Origin: JAWOLE01 sp035263845
Lineage (GTDB): Bacteria > Acidobacteriota > Thermoanaerobaculia > UBA5066 > Gp7-AA6
Length of the DNA: 64,000 bases
Assembly (NCBI GenBank): GCA_035263845.1
Contig: DATFQY010000005.1
Location: forward strand, 18,313 to 82,312
Direction: 5' to 3'
Shown here piece by piece: positions 19,623-31,391 of this stretch. The first letter of the stretch is position 1. Each line of letters begins with the position of its first letter. The notes beneath the pieces are model-generated. The model ran no database searches. It was not told the DNA's origin and saw only the letters and a program-made list of their open reading frames with translations. The translations under genes and the position numbers were made by a program.

Positions 19623-20384
19623 ATGGCCCTCCTCGATCTCTCGAGCGTCACGATGCGGTTCGGCGGCCTGATCGCCGTCAACGAGCTGGATCTGCAGCTC
19701 GACGCCGGGCACCTCTACGGCCTGATCGGGCCCAACGGCGCGGGCAAGACGACCGTCTTCAACGTGATCACCGGCGTCTACACGCCGACCTCCGGGAAGA
19801 TCCGCTTCAACGGAGCGGAGATCGGCGGGCAGAAGACCGTTCGGATCACCCGCCGCGGCATCGCGAGGACCTTTCAGAACATCCGTCTCTTCGGGGACAT
19901 GAGCGTGGTGGACAACGTCAAGGTCGCCTTCCACTGCCGCCAGGGGGCCGACGTCGGGGCGGCGGTGCTTCGGTCGCCCAAACACTCCTCGGAGGAGGCC
20001 CGGGTGGAACGGGAGAGCCTCGAGCTCCTGAAGATCTTCCGCCTCGAGTCCCTCGCCGGCGAGAAGGCCCGGAACCTCCCGTACGGAAGCCAGCGGCGGC
20101 TGGAGATCGCCCGGGCGATGGCGACGTCGCCGAAGCTGCTGCTGCTCGACGAGCCGGCGGCCGGGATGAACCCGCATGAGGCGCAGGAGCTGATGGACCT
20201 GATCCGCTGGGTCCGGGACCGCTTCGGGATGGCGATCCTGCTCGTCGAGCACAACATGAAGGTCGTCATGGGGATCTGCGAGATCGTGCACGTGCTCGAC
20301 TACGGTTCGACGGTCGCGATCGGCAAGCCCGCCGAGATCCAGGCCAACCCGGAAGTCATCGAGGCCTACCTGGGAGGCGCATGA
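19623..20384 (+). CDS. livG: Branched-chain amino acid ABC transporter ATPase LivG
   Basis: First ATPase of the Liv importer, 253 residues. Walker A is GPNGAGKTT (near residue 39), the signature region is LPYGSQRRLEIARAMA, and Walker B is LLLLDEPAAGMNP. The FQNIRLFGDMSV segment is typical of LivG. It starts 20 bases after livM and its stop overlaps the livF ATG. Confidence 0.93.
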   Translation: MALLDLSSVTMRFGGLIAVNELDLQLDAGHLYGLIGPNGAGKTTVFNVITGVYTPTSGKIRFNGAEIGGQKTVRITRRGIARTFQNIRLFGDMSVVDNVKVAFHCRQGADVGAAVLRSPKHSSEEARVERESLELLKIFRLESLAGEKARNLPYGSQRRLEIARAMATSPKLLLLDEPAAGMNPHEAQELMDLIRWVRDRFGMAILLVEHNMKVVMGICEIVHVLDYGSTVAIGKPAEIQANPEVIEAYLGGA

Positions 20385-21115
20385 GCGCCGCACCGTCGGG
20401 CTCCGGAGCGCCCCTCCTCGAAATCCGGGACCTGCGTGTCTCCTACGGCGCGATCGAGGCCCTCAAGGGGATCTCGCTGACGCTATCGGCCGGGGAGATC
20501 GTCACGCTGATCGGCGCCAACGGCGCGGGCAAGTCCACGACGCTGCGGACGATCATGGGGCTCGTTCCGGCGGCAAGCGGCGAGATCCGCTTTCACGGGG
20601 AGACAATCCGCTCGACGCCGACCTTCAAGCTCGTCCGCCGCGGCCTGATCCTGGTGCCGGAAGGTCGGGCGATCTTCGCGAATCTTTCCGTGCGGGAGAA
20701 CCTCGAGATGGGCGCCTACTCGCGGCGCGACGGCGACACGTCGAAGGACTTCGAGAAGGTCTTCACGATCTTCCCGAGGCTGAAGGAGCGGGAGAAGCAG
20801 ACGGGTGGCACCCTCTCCGGGGGGGAGCAGCAGATGCTCGCGATCGGGCGGGCGCTGATGTCGCGGCCGAAGGTCCTCCTCCTGGATGAGCCTTCCCTGG
20901 GGCTCGCCCCGATCCTGGTGCACACGATCTTCGAGGCGATCGAGGAAATCCACCGGCAGGGCACGCCGGTGCTCCTGGTCGAGCAGAACGCCATGGCCGC
21001 CCTGAAGCACTCCAACCGCGCCTACGTCCTGGAAACAGGCTCGGTCTTCCTGGAAGGCTCCTCGGCGGAGGTCGCGGCCAACCCCCGGGTCAAGTCCGCC
21101 TACCTCGGCGAGTAG
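20381..21115 (+). CDS. livF: Branched-chain amino acid ABC transporter ATPase LivF
   Basis: Second ATPase of the importer, 244 residues. Walker A is GANGAGKST, the signature is TLSGGEQQMLAIGRALM and Walker B is LLLDEPSLGLAP. LivF-type features include the VPEGRAIFANLSVRENLEMGA segment. The ATG overlaps the livG stop (ATGA), closing the operon binding protein-livH-livM-livG-livF. Confidence 0.93.
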   Translation: MSAAPSGSGAPLLEIRDLRVSYGAIEALKGISLTLSAGEIVTLIGANGAGKSTTLRTIMGLVPAASGEIRFHGETIRSTPTFKLVRRGLILVPEGRAIFANLSVRENLEMGAYSRRDGDTSKDFEKVFTIFPRLKEREKQTGGTLSGGEQQMLAIGRALMSRPKVLLLDEPSLGLAPILVHTIFEAIEEIHRQGTPVLLVEQNAMAALKHSNRAYVLETGSVFLEGSSAEVAANPRVKSAYLGE

Positions 21116-21188
21116 CCCTCCCCAGGGACACACCCGGGGGGGCCCGGGGATAAGATTTCGACAACTCCTGAAGAGAAACGCAGGGAGG

Positions 21189-24100
21189 GTGTTGAACTTC
21201 GAAGCAGCCGAAGAGGCTTTCCGCGGCACCTCCCGGTTCGAGCTTCGCCGCCGCCTGGGGGCTGGCGCCTTCGGGGTGGTCTACGAAGCCTTCGACCGGG
21301 AGCGAGGCACGTCGGTCGCTCTGAAGACGCTGCGGCGGACCGGCGAGGAGGCGCTCTACCGCCTGAAGCGCGAGTTCCGCTCGCTCGCCGACATCGCGCA
21401 TCCCAACCTCGCGGCTCTCTACGAGCTCCTCTCGGACGGCGACCAGTGGTTCTTCACGATGGAGCTCGTCAGCGGCCGGGCGTTCCTCGACTACGTCTGC
21501 GGCGCCGAGGAGGGCGCGCCGGCGGTCCTGGAATCGGCCGAGAGCGTAGATCCCGCGGCGGACACGGCGACGTTCGCGGGGGGCGTGGAAGGAGCGGCGG
21601 CGATTGCAGCGCGGACGGCGGCGCCGCGGGCGGCCCGTTTCGACGTCGCGCGTCTCCACGCGGCCCTCCGGCAGGCCGCGACGGGCATCCTCGCGCTCCA
21701 CGCGGCCGGGAAGCTTCACCGCGACATCAAGTCCTCCAACGTCCTCGTCACGGGATCGGGCCGCGTCGTGCTCCTCGATTTCGGTCTCGTGACGGAAGCG
21801 AGCCTGGCCGACAGCGACGAGAGCATGGCGATGGCCGGGACGCCCAGCTACATGTCGCCGGAGCAGGCCGCCGGCAACCCGGTGACGGAGGCCAGCGACT
21901 GGTACAGCTTCGGCGTGATGCTGTACGAAGCCCTGACGGGCCGGAGCCCGTTCGCCGGCCGGAGCGCCGAGATCATGCGGGAGAAGCAGCGGCACGAGCC
22001 CCGCCGGCCGGGCGAGCTCGTCCCCGGTCTCCCGCAGAACCTCGAAAGCCTCTGCGTCGAGCTCCTGCGGCGCGACCCGCTGCGCCGGCCTTCCGGGGTC
22101 GAGATCGTCCGCCGGCTCGGCGGCGAGCCTCATGCGCTCTCGGAGGGCGGATCGGAGCTGCGCGCCGCTCCGTTCGTCGGCCGCAGCGCGGAACTCGCCA
22201 GGCTCGAGGACGCCTGGCGCGAGGCGGAGCGGGGCCATTCCGTCACGGTCGCTCTCCACGGAGGATCGGGGATGGGAAAGACCGCGCTGGCCAGGCGGTT
22301 CCTCGACTCGCTCCCCGAACAGATCGTCGTGCTGGCGGGCCGCTGCTTCGAACGGGAATCGGTGCCGTACAAGGCCCTCGACAGCCTGATGGACGTCGTC
22401 AGCCGCCACCTGAAGCTGCTGCCGGACTCGCGAGCCGAGGCGCTGCTGCCCCGCGACGTCCTCGCGCTCGCGCGCCTCTTCCCGGTTCTCCGGAGGGTCG
22501 CGGCGGTCGCCGGCGCGCGGCGGCGCGTCCTCGACATCCTCGACGCGCACGAGCTGCGCCGCCGCGCCTTCGCCGCGTTCCGCGAGCTGATGACGAGGCT
22601 TTCCGAAGAGGGCCCGCTGATCATTTTCATCGACGACCTGCACTGGGGGGACGTGGACAGCGCCGCTCTGCTGGAGGAGCTCATGCGTCCTCCGGATCCG
22701 CCGCCGCTGCTGCTCGTCCTCGCCTACCGCAGCGAAGAGGCCGGCACGAGCCCTCTCTTGCGGAGGCTTCTCCAATCGAGGCTCGGCTGCGAGCGCTGGC
22801 GGGAGATCGAGGTTCAGCCGCTCGACCCGCCGCTGGCCCGCGATCTCGCCCGGGCTCTGCTGGCCGGGACGCGCCGCGAAAGCGAGAGCCTGGCCGAGAC
22901 CGTCGCACGCGAGTCCGCCGGCAACCCGTTCTTCCTTTCGGAGCTCGTCCGGTCCGTCCCGCAGTGGAAGCACCCACCGGCCTCGTCGGCCGACAGCGGT
23001 GCCTCCGTCGTCACCCTGGACGGCGTGATCCGGTCGAGGGTCGAGCGGCTCTCCCCGGCCGCGAAGCGGTTTCTGGAAGTGGTCGCGGTCGCCGGGCGCC
23101 CGCTGCCGTTCACCGTCGCCCAGGAAGCCGCGGACCCCGCCGCTCGGGAGAACGTCATCGACATCCTCCGGATCGCTCACCTGATCCGGACGCGCGAGTC
23201 CGAGACCCGAGAGGAGATCGAGACCTACCACGACCGGATCCGGGAGGCGGTCGTCGCGGCGATCTCCGAAAAGGAGCTCGAGGCCTGCCACCGGCGCCTG
23301 GCGCTCGCCCTGGAAACCTCGGGCCACGTCGACCCGGAATGGCTCGCGATTCACTGGAAGGGAGCGAAGGACTTCGCCCGGGCGGCGGAGCATGCCGCGG
23401 CGGCCGCGCGCCAGGCGTCTGAGTCGCTGGCGTTCGATCGCGCGGCCCGACTCTACCAGCTCGCGCTGGAGCTCTCGACCTCCCCGGATCCCGCGACGCG
23501 CCGCTCCCTCCAGACGAGCCTCGCGGACTCCCTGGCGAACGCCGGCCGCGGGGCCGAAGCCGCGGAGTCGTACCTCTCGGCGGCGCGGGGAGCTCCCACG
23601 GGGGAGTCGCTCGAGCTCCAGCGGCTCGCCGCCGAGCAGCTCCTGCGGAGCGGACGCATCGACCAGGGTTTCCCGGTCCTGCGCGCCGTGCTCGCCGAGG
23701 TCGGCCTCCGCTATCCGAGGACGACCCTCGGCTCGATCCTCTCGTTTCTGTACCACCGGCTCCGGATCCGCTTCCGAGGCCTCGAATTCCGAGAGAGGGA
23801 CGCCTCGCAGATCAGCCCCGAGCGGTTGATCCGCATCGACACCTGCTGGTCCGTCTCCTTTGGGCTGAGCATGATCGACACGATCCGCGGCCGGGATTTC
23901 CAGGCCCTTCACCTTCTGCTGGCGCTGCAGGCGGGCGAGCCCTACCGCATCGCTCGCGCCGTCGCGATCGAGGCTGGCTACTCGGCCACCGGAGGGCCGC
24001 CCAACGCGCGCCGCACGGCGGAGCTCGTGGAGAAGTCCACGTCGCTGGCCGAGAGGGTCGGCCACCCCCAGGCGATCGGCGTGGCCCAGGTTGCCGTGGG

Positions 24101-24983
24101 GATCACGGCGATCGCGGAGGGGCGGTGGAAGGCGTCCTGGGAGCTCGCTCAAAAGGGCGAGACGATCCTGCGGGAACGATGCACGGGAGTCTCCTGGCAG
24201 CTGGACACCACGCACATCTATTCCCTGCGGGACCTCTTCTACATGGGAGAGATCGCCGAGCTCTCTTTCCGCCTGCCGATGCTCCTGCGCGAGGCGAAGG
24301 AGCGCGACGACCTGTTCGCGGAGACGAGCCTGCGCAGCCGCCACGGTTACGTCGCGCTTCTCGCGGCCGGCGAGCCCGCGAAGGCGAGGCGGGAGCTGAA
24401 GGATTCGATCGCGCGCTGGTCGAGCCGGGGCTTCTACATGCAGCACTACTTCGCGCTCGTCGCCGACGCGGACATCGCCCTCTACGCCCGCGAGCCGGAC
24501 GCCGCGGGACGGGTCCTCGAGGAGACTTTGCCAGCCCTGAAGGGCTCGCGTCTGATGCGCGTCCATCACCTCCGGGTCGAGTGGCTCCACCTGCGGGCCC
24601 GCGCGATGGTAGGGCGGGCCGCGGCGGCCGCGACGAAGGAGGCGGCCGAGCCGCTGCTTCGCGAGGCCGAGAAGATGGCGCGCCGGCTCGGTCGCGAGCG
24701 CGTGCACTGGGCCGACGCCCTCGCGGCCCTGATCCGGGCGGGTATCGCGTCCTGCCGCGGAGACCCGCAGGCGGTTGCCCGGTCGCTCGGCTTCGCCGTG
24801 AGCGTCTTCGCGTTCGCCGACATGGCCCTCTACGCCGCGGTCGGCCGCCGCCGCCTGGGGGCCCTCTTGGGAGGGGAGAAGGGGCGCCGGCTCGTGGAGT
24901 CGGCGGACGCCTGGATGCGCGGCGAGAAGATCCAGGCTCCCGCGAGCTTCGCGGACATGCTCGCGCCGGGGAAATGGGAGTGA
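21189..24983 (+). CDS. Giant serine/threonine kinase fused to an AAA ATPase and TPR-like region
   Basis: A 1264-residue signalling protein. Residues 17-300 form a eukaryotic-like kinase: LGAGAFGVVYEAF, Lys46, catalytic HRDIKSSN (His177) and LLDFG, then GTPSYMSPEQA. An Ala/Gly-rich insert of about 60 residues interrupts the kinase after the hinge. Residues about 320-620 are an AAA_16-type ATPase, with P-loop GGSGMGKTAL near 357 and Walker B IIFIDDLHWGD near 478. The remainder is alpha-helical with repeats suggestive of TPRs. The layout resembles fungal and bacterial kinase-ATPase sensors. No membrane segment is visible. Start GTG 21189 or TTG 21192, both just after GGGAGG. The radical SAM gene begins nine bases after its stop, so the two form an operon. 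Confidence 0.85.
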   Translation: MLNFEAAEEAFRGTSRFELRRRLGAGAFGVVYEAFDRERGTSVALKTLRRTGEEALYRLKREFRSLADIAHPNLAALYELLSDGDQWFFTMELVSGRAFLDYVCGAEEGAPAVLESAESVDPAADTATFAGGVEGAAAIAARTAAPRAARFDVARLHAALRQAATGILALHAAGKLHRDIKSSNVLVTGSGRVVLLDFGLVTEASLADSDESMAMAGTPSYMSPEQAAGNPVTEASDWYSFGVMLYEALTGRSPFAGRSAEIMREKQRHEPRRPGELVPGLPQNLESLCVELLRRDPLRRPSGVEIVRRLGGEPHALSEGGSELRAAPFVGRSAELARLEDAWREAERGHSVTVALHGGSGMGKTALARRFLDSLPEQIVVLAGRCFERESVPYKALDSLMDVVSRHLKLLPDSRAEALLPRDVLALARLFPVLRRVAAVAGARRRVLDILDAHELRRRAFAAFRELMTRLSEEGPLIIFIDDLHWGDVDSAALLEELMRPPDPPPLLLVLAYRSEEAGTSPLLRRLLQSRLGCERWREIEVQPLDPPLARDLARALLAGTRRESESLAETVARESAGNPFFLSELVRSVPQWKHPPASSADSGASVVTLDGVIRSRVERLSPAAKRFLEVVAVAGRPLPFTVAQEAADPAARENVIDILRIAHLIRTRESETREEIETYHDRIREAVVAAISEKELEACHRRLALALETSGHVDPEWLAIHWKGAKDFARAAEHAAAAARQASESLAFDRAARLYQLALELSTSPDPATRRSLQTSLADSLANAGRGAEAAESYLSAARGAPTGESLELQRLAAEQLLRSGRIDQGFPVLRAVLAEVGLRYPRTTLGSILSFLYHRLRIRFRGLEFRERDASQISPERLIRIDTCWSVSFGLSMIDTIRGRDFQALHLLLALQAGEPYRIARAVAIEAGYSATGGPPNARRTAELVEKSTSLAERVGHPQAIGVAQVAVGITAIAEGRWKASWELAQKGETILRERCTGVSWQLDTTHIYSLRDLFYMGEIAELSFRLPMLLREAKERDDLFAETSLRSRHGYVALLAAGEPAKARRELKDSIARWSSRGFYMQHYFALVADADIALYAREPDAAGRVLEETLPALKGSRLMRVHHLRVEWLHLRARAMVGRAAAAATKEAAEPLLREAEKMARRLGRERVHWADALAALIRAGIASCRGDPQAVARSLGFAVSVFAFADMALYAAVGRRRLGALLGGEKGRRLVESADAWMRGEKIQAPASFADMLAPGKWE

Positions 24984-24992
24984 GGCGGGCTC

Positions 24993-26552
24993 GTGCGTAG
25001 GCTTCGCGTCGGCGTCGTGGACCTGGTCGCCCGCGGCCCGCGGCGCGCGCTCTACGCCCGCGTGATGAACGCCAACCTCGCGAGCATCATGCCTCAGGCG
25101 GTCGCCGCGTGGTGCGAAGCGGAGGGCCACGACGTCGCGTTTCGCAGTTACACGGGCTTCGAGGACCTGCCTTCGGAGCTGCCGGACGGGCTCGACCTCG
25201 TCTTCGTCGGAGCGTTCACCGAGGCCGCCCTGCTCGCCTACGCCCTATCCAACTTCCTCCGGTCCCGCGGAGCGATCACGGTCCTCGGAGGCCCTCACGC
25301 GCGCTCTTACCCCGAAGACGCGCGGAAGTACTTCGACTACGTCGTCGGCTTCACCGACCGGGCGCTCGTCTCCGAGATCCTCCGGGATTGCCGCGGGCAC
25401 CGCCCGCTCGGGGTCTCGCTTTCGGCGCGGCGCCAGCCGTCGTCCCTGCCCGGCGTGAGGGAGCGCTGGAAGTTCATCCGGAGCAACCTGCGCAAGGCGT
25501 CCTTCTTCCAAATGGTGCCGATGCTGGGAAGCCTCGGCTGCCCGTACACCTGCAGCTTCTGCGTCGATTCCGTGGTGCCGTACCAACCGCTCGACCTCGG
25601 CGAGCTCTCTGAGGACCTGCGCTTCCTGGCGCGGACGATGCGGCGGCCGCGAGTGGGTTGGTTCGATCCGAACTTCGGCGTTCGCTTCGACGACTACCTC
25701 GACGCGATCGACGCGGCGGTCCCGCCCGGGACGATCCAGTTCCTGGCGGAGAGCAGCCTCTCCCTGCTGTCCGAGCCCCACGTCGAGCGCCTCGCGCGGA
25801 GCGGCTTCCAGGCGCTTCTGCCCGGCGTCGAGTCGTGGTACGAGCTCGGGAACAAGTCGAGGACCGGCTCGCTCGTGGGCATGGAGAAGGTCCGGCAGGT
25901 CTCCGACCATGTCAACGGAATCCTCCGCCGCATCCCGTACGTTCAGACCAACTTCGTGCTCGGGCTCGACTCCGACTCCGGCCCGGAGCCGTTCGAGCTG
26001 ACCCGGAGCTTCGTGGACAGGACTCCCGGCGCCTTCCCCGGCTATTCGCTGCTCTCCGCGTTCGGGGAGTCCGCGCCCGTCAACCGGGAGTACCAGCAGG
26101 CCAACCGCGTGCTGCCGTTCCCCTTCAGTTTCCTCGACAACCACAGCGCGATGAACATCCGTCCGAAGAACTACGGCTGGTCCGAGTTCTACGACGCGGT
26201 CATCCATCTCTCGCGCCACACCTTCTCGGCGCGGGCCATCACACGGCGTTTCCGCGCGGTCCGCGGGGCGCTTCCGCGGTGGATGAACGTCCTCCGGGCA
26301 GTCTCCTCGGAGGGGTGGGGCCGGATCGCCCGGTTCCGGGAGATTCGCCGCCGGCTCGATACCGACCCCGAGATGAGGCGGTTTTTCGAGCAGGAGACGA
26401 CGGAGATTCCGTCCTTTTACGTCGATCGGATCCGCCGCGACCTCGGGCCTTTCTGGGACTGGCTGCCCGCCGGCGCGCTCTCGCACGACCCGAACACCTC
26501 GCGGAGGCCCGCGAGGAAAGAAGTCCCCGCGGTCCCCGAGGCGGCGACATGA
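24993..26552 (+). CDS. Radical SAM protein with degenerate B12-binding-like N-terminus
   Basis: A 519-residue radical SAM protein. The cluster motif is C183-X3-C187-X2-C190 in GSLGCPYTCSFC. The first 135 residues have the Rossmann-like layout of the cobalamin-binding domain found in B12 radical SAM enzymes (LDLVFVGAFTEA, AITVLGGPHARSYPEDA), but the cobalamin lower-ligand motif DXHXXG is not visible, so cobalamin may not be bound. The later region GVESWYELGNKSRTG resembles the barrel end of this superfamily. Substrate unknown. It starts at a GTG nine bases after the kinase gene and overlaps a possible ATG of the ceramidase-like gene, which suggests a shared task. Confidence 0.8.
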   Translation: MRRLRVGVVDLVARGPRRALYARVMNANLASIMPQAVAAWCEAEGHDVAFRSYTGFEDLPSELPDGLDLVFVGAFTEAALLAYALSNFLRSRGAITVLGGPHARSYPEDARKYFDYVVGFTDRALVSEILRDCRGHRPLGVSLSARRQPSSLPGVRERWKFIRSNLRKASFFQMVPMLGSLGCPYTCSFCVDSVVPYQPLDLGELSEDLRFLARTMRRPRVGWFDPNFGVRFDDYLDAIDAAVPPGTIQFLAESSLSLLSEPHVERLARSGFQALLPGVESWYELGNKSRTGSLVGMEKVRQVSDHVNGILRRIPYVQTNFVLGLDSDSGPEPFELTRSFVDRTPGAFPGYSLLSAFGESAPVNREYQQANRVLPFPFSFLDNHSAMNIRPKNYGWSEFYDAVIHLSRHTFSARAITRRFRAVRGALPRWMNVLRAVSSEGWGRIARFREIRRRLDTDPEMRRFFEQETTEIPSFYVDRIRRDLGPFWDWLPAGALSHDPNTSRRPARKEVPAVPEAAT

Positions 26553-26566
26553 AAGGAGTCGGCCTC

Positions 26567-28937
26567 ATGAAGCGAACCGTCGTCTGCCTGGCTCTGTCGT
26601 TCCTGATGCTTGCCCCGAGCGCTCGGGCGCAGCAGGCGCAGTCTCACGACCTGCGGCAGCCATGCCCGGCTGGCTACATGAAGGGCGGCAAGCAGTGCGA
26701 CCGGCTCGATCGTCTGACGACCCGCGCGTACCAGGTGGAGATCCCCTCCTGTCCCGCGGGCAGTTGCGTGCTCGAGGCGGGAGCGGCGCGAGTGGACATC
26801 ACGCCGCCTCCGGGGTTCCCGATGGGAGGAAACGGTTTCCCGGCGCAATTCGGCAGGGGCTACTGGAGCCGCCTCTACGCCCGAGCGTTCTTCTTTCGGG
26901 ACAGCCGGAAGCAGACGCTGGCGCTCGTTTCGTGCGACCTGGGAGCCATGTCCTCGGGGCTCCAGGCGAGAGTCGCGGAGCTCCTTCAGAAGAGCAAGCG
27001 CCCCCTGCACATCACGCGCGACAACCTGGTCCTCTCCGCCACGCACGTCCACCACGGGCCGGGCAACTTCATGTCTTTCAAGCTCTACAACGACATGGGA
27101 TCGCGGATGAAAGGCTTCGACCGGCAGCTCTTCGAGATGCTGGCAAGCCGGATCAAGACGGCAGTGGAGAAAGCCGAGGCCAACGCCATACCGGCGAAGA
27201 TCGTCCTGAAAGAGGGCGAGGTCGGCGATCTGCTGCGCAATCGCGCGGTCGAGCCCTTCCTGCTCAACCTGGACCGCGATGCGGTGCTCAAGGATGGCCC
27301 CGTGTATCCCTGCAATCCGCCCGGTCCCGGCTGCCCGTGTCCGGCCGGAGACCCTTACCGCAAGGAGTGTCCGCGTTACCGCGCCGTGGATCCCAGGATC
27401 TCCGTCCTCGAGATTCGACCGGGGGGCGGAACCGAGGCCTCCGCTTCGCTGGTCTTCCTCTCGGTCCACCCCGAGGCGATGTCGCACGAGACCCAGCTCT
27501 ACCAGTCCGATTTCACCGGGCTCGCGATGGCTCTCCTCGAGAAGGACCACAACGGCGACGTCGTCGACGGACCCTACGTCTCGGGTTTCTTCAACGGCGC
27601 GGAAGGCGACATCTCGGTGCGGTGGGACAAGCAGAACCGCATCGAGGCCGTGCAATTCGCGACGTCTCTTCATCAGACCATCCAGGGGAAATTGAAAGAG
27701 ACGTTTACGGTCGGCCCCGACGCGGTCATCGGGCTCGCCCGGGCCGAGCTGTCGTCCAACTGCTACTTCGCGCAATACCATTCCCAGCGCGAGCAGTACC
27801 TGAAGGGTTGCTACGGCCCCGACGGGCCGTGCATCTCCGGCAGGCCCCTTTACGGCGTGGCGACCCTGGGAGGAGCGGAGGACTCGCGTTCCCCGCTCTT
27901 CGAGCTGGGCTGGAACAGCGGTCATCGCGTGCCGCCGCGCGACGAGCAGGGCGTCAAGCAGGGGGCCCTGGAGTCGGACTTCCTCCCGAATCCGTTCAAG
28001 AAGAAGGACCTCCTGGACCTGACCAACCTCATCGGCCCCCCCTGCTACTACCCCGAGCGGATTCCCGCGACATTGGCACGAATCCAGAGCTCGACCGGAA
28101 CGCTCTGGCTCGGCGCCTTTCCAGGGGAGCCGACCCGAACGGTCTGGCGGCGCATCGAGAAGGCTCTCGTGAACCCGCTGCCGGCAAACAACCGGATCCT
28201 CCCGGTCGGGATCGCCAACGAGTACATCGGCTACGTTACGACGCGCGAGGAGTTCGCGGCCCAATACTACGAGGGCGCCTCGAACGTCTTCGGTCCAGAG
28301 ACAGCGGAGCTGCTCGGAAACGTCTTCAAGGACCTCGCGTCAGACCTTCACGATCCCGTGAGCGCGAATCACCGGCGGGTGGATGCGGGCGTCTTCTTCC
28401 CGGAGGCCTGGTGCTCGGGGAGCACGTTCGGTCCCGACGGGGATTGGATGCGGGCGGCCCACGGTGACGACGACGAGGCGCTGGAGAACCTGATCGTGGA
28501 TCCCGACGGCAAGCCCGAGCGGCACTGGCCGCGCTTCCAGTGGCAAGAACGCGGGGAAGGCGACGTCGCGAAGGAGTGGGACAGCGCCAGGTTCGTCGAG
28601 ATCGTGGACGCCTCGAGCAAGACGCGATTCGAGGACGAGAGGGGAGGCAACATCCTCACGGTCGTCGTCAATCCCTGGGACAAACCCCCGGACCACCTGT
28701 GGGAGAGCTACCACCCATTGACCAGCAGTCTGCTCGACATGGTCTCCTGCCTCGTCAAGGTCCGGCCGAGCTACACCGCTGCCTCGCGCAAGTGGCAGGC
28801 CGTCTGGATCGGTAATCCCGCCGACCCGAAGTCCTACTACTTCCGCGTGACGCGCAAGGACGGAACCATGACCTGCTCGGAGGCCTTCACCGTCGGGAAT
28901 GTCATGGCTCGCGACACGCCGGTAGTGAAACCCGCTC

Positions 28938-28951
<14 letters not shown>
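26567..28951 (+). CDS. Secreted neutral ceramidase-like hydrolase
   Basis: A 794-residue exported protein with a clear signal peptide (MKRTVVCLALSFLMLAPSARA). It resembles neutral/alkaline ceramidases, which split the amide bond of ceramides. Conserved pieces are GAARVDITPPPGFPMGGNG, the zinc-site-like THVHHGPG (H160, H162, H163), SVHPEAMS (H301) and NGAEGDIS, where Ser350 matches the catalytic serine position. The usual NXGDXSPN context is altered (GDISVRW), and the protein has many extra cysteines, so specificity may differ. ATG 26567 is preferred because AAAGGAG stands eight bases before it; an ATG at 26549 overlaps the radical SAM stop. Its 3' end overlaps the convergent FHA kinase by 14 bases. 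Confidence 0.8.
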
Positions 28952-30227
<1,276 letters not shown>

Positions 30228-30261
30228 GGCGGCCGTTCGTTTCCGGCGGGTTCCGGATCGA

Positions 30262-31383
30262 TCAGCGCTGGTCGATGGGGACGTAGGGTTGGGGATAAGG
30301 AGGTCCGGTGTATTCCGCCCGCGGACGGATCAGGCGGTTGTTGGAGTACTGCTCGAGGACGTGCGCCGTCCACCCGGAGATCCGCGAGGCGGCGAAGATC
30401 GGCGTGAAGAGGTCCGGCGGAAGGCCGAGCATGAAGTAGACCGAGGCGGAGTAGAAGTCCACGTTCGCGTTGAGGTTCTTCTCCTCGTTCATGATCTTCT
30501 CGACCCGCCGCGACATGTCGTACCACCGGGTGTCGCCCGAGGACTCCGCGACGTGCCGCGACATCTCGCGCAGGTGCGTGGCCCGCGGGTCCTCCGTCGT
30601 GTAGACGCGGTGGCCGAAGCCCATGATCTTCTGCTTGCGAGCCAGCCGCGCGCGGATCTCGTCGTCCACCCGGTCGAGCGAGCCGATCTCCGCCAGCATC
30701 TTCAGGACCGCCTCGTTAGCGCCGCCGTGGAGCGGCCCCTTGAGCGTCGCGATCGCCGAGACGACGGCGGAGTGCATGTCCGCGAGGGTCGCCGCGGTGA
30801 CCCGGGCCGCGAAGGTCGAGGCGTTCAACTCGTGGTCCGCGTGGAGGACGAGCGCGATGTCGAGGGCGCGCACCGCGGCCGACCCGGCCGTCTCTCCGTT
30901 GAGCATCCTCAGGAAGTCGTCGGCGTGGGTCCGCCCGGGGTCGGGCGGCACGACCGCCTGGTTGTTCCGCAAGCGGTGGTAGGCCGCGACGAGGGTCCCG
31001 AGCTGCCCGGTCAGCCGGACGGCCTTGCGGCGGTTGGCGTCCTCCGACATCGCGTCCCGGTCCGGGTCGGAGTCCGCGAGGGCCGAGACTGCCGTGCGGA
31101 GGGCGTCCATGGGCGCGGACGTCCGCGAAAGCGTCATCAGAAGGGTCAGGATCTCCCTCGGGACGGCGCGCTCCCGCCCGATCGCGGCACGCGTCACCTC
31201 CAGCTCCTCCCGCGAGGGGAGGCGGCCCGCCCAGAGCAGGTGGCAGACTTCCTCGAAGCTCGAGTGCGCCGCCAGGTCGTGGATGTCGATGCCGCGGTAC
31301 GAAAGGATGCCCCGCGCGCCGTCGATGTAGCAGATCGAGGAGTCCGCTGCGACGACGTCTTCGAGGCCCCGGACCTCGACCAT
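30262..31383 (-). CDS. gltA: Citrate synthase
   Basis: Condenses acetyl-CoA and oxaloacetate to citrate. The protein is 373 residues, the short dimeric form. The family motifs are YRGIDIHDLA, LHADHELNAST near residue 180, KGPLHGGANE with His219, and GFGHRVYTTEDPRA, followed by VDFYSASV with the catalytic Asp. The ATG lies eight bases after the pckA stop, so the two are one operon and link acetyl-CoA entry with PEP formation. A 2-methylcitrate synthase cannot be excluded because the families overlap; no prp genes are nearby. Confidence 0.88.
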   Translation of the reverse strand: MVEVRGLEDVVAADSSICYIDGARGILSYRGIDIHDLAAHSSFEEVCHLLWAGRLPSREELEVTRAAIGRERAVPREILTLLMTLSRTSAPMDALRTAVSALADSDPDRDAMSEDANRRKAVRLTGQLGTLVAAYHRLRNNQAVVPPDPGRTHADDFLRMLNGETAGSAAVRALDIALVLHADHELNASTFAARVTAATLADMHSAVVSAIATLKGPLHGGANEAVLKMLAEIGSLDRVDDEIRARLARKQKIMGFGHRVYTTEDPRATHLREMSRHVAESSGDTRWYDMSRRVEKIMNEEKNLNANVDFYSASVYFMLGLPPDLFTPIFAASRISGWTAHVLEQYSNNRLIRPRAEYTGPPYPQPYVPIDQR

Positions 31384-31391
31384 GCGGCCGG

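Noticed and set aside
21090..25130. A 1300-codon open frame opposite the kinase-ATPase gene
   Set aside because: Low-complexity Arg/Pro/Glu composition with no domain signature; the plus-strand product has complete kinase and P-loop motifs.
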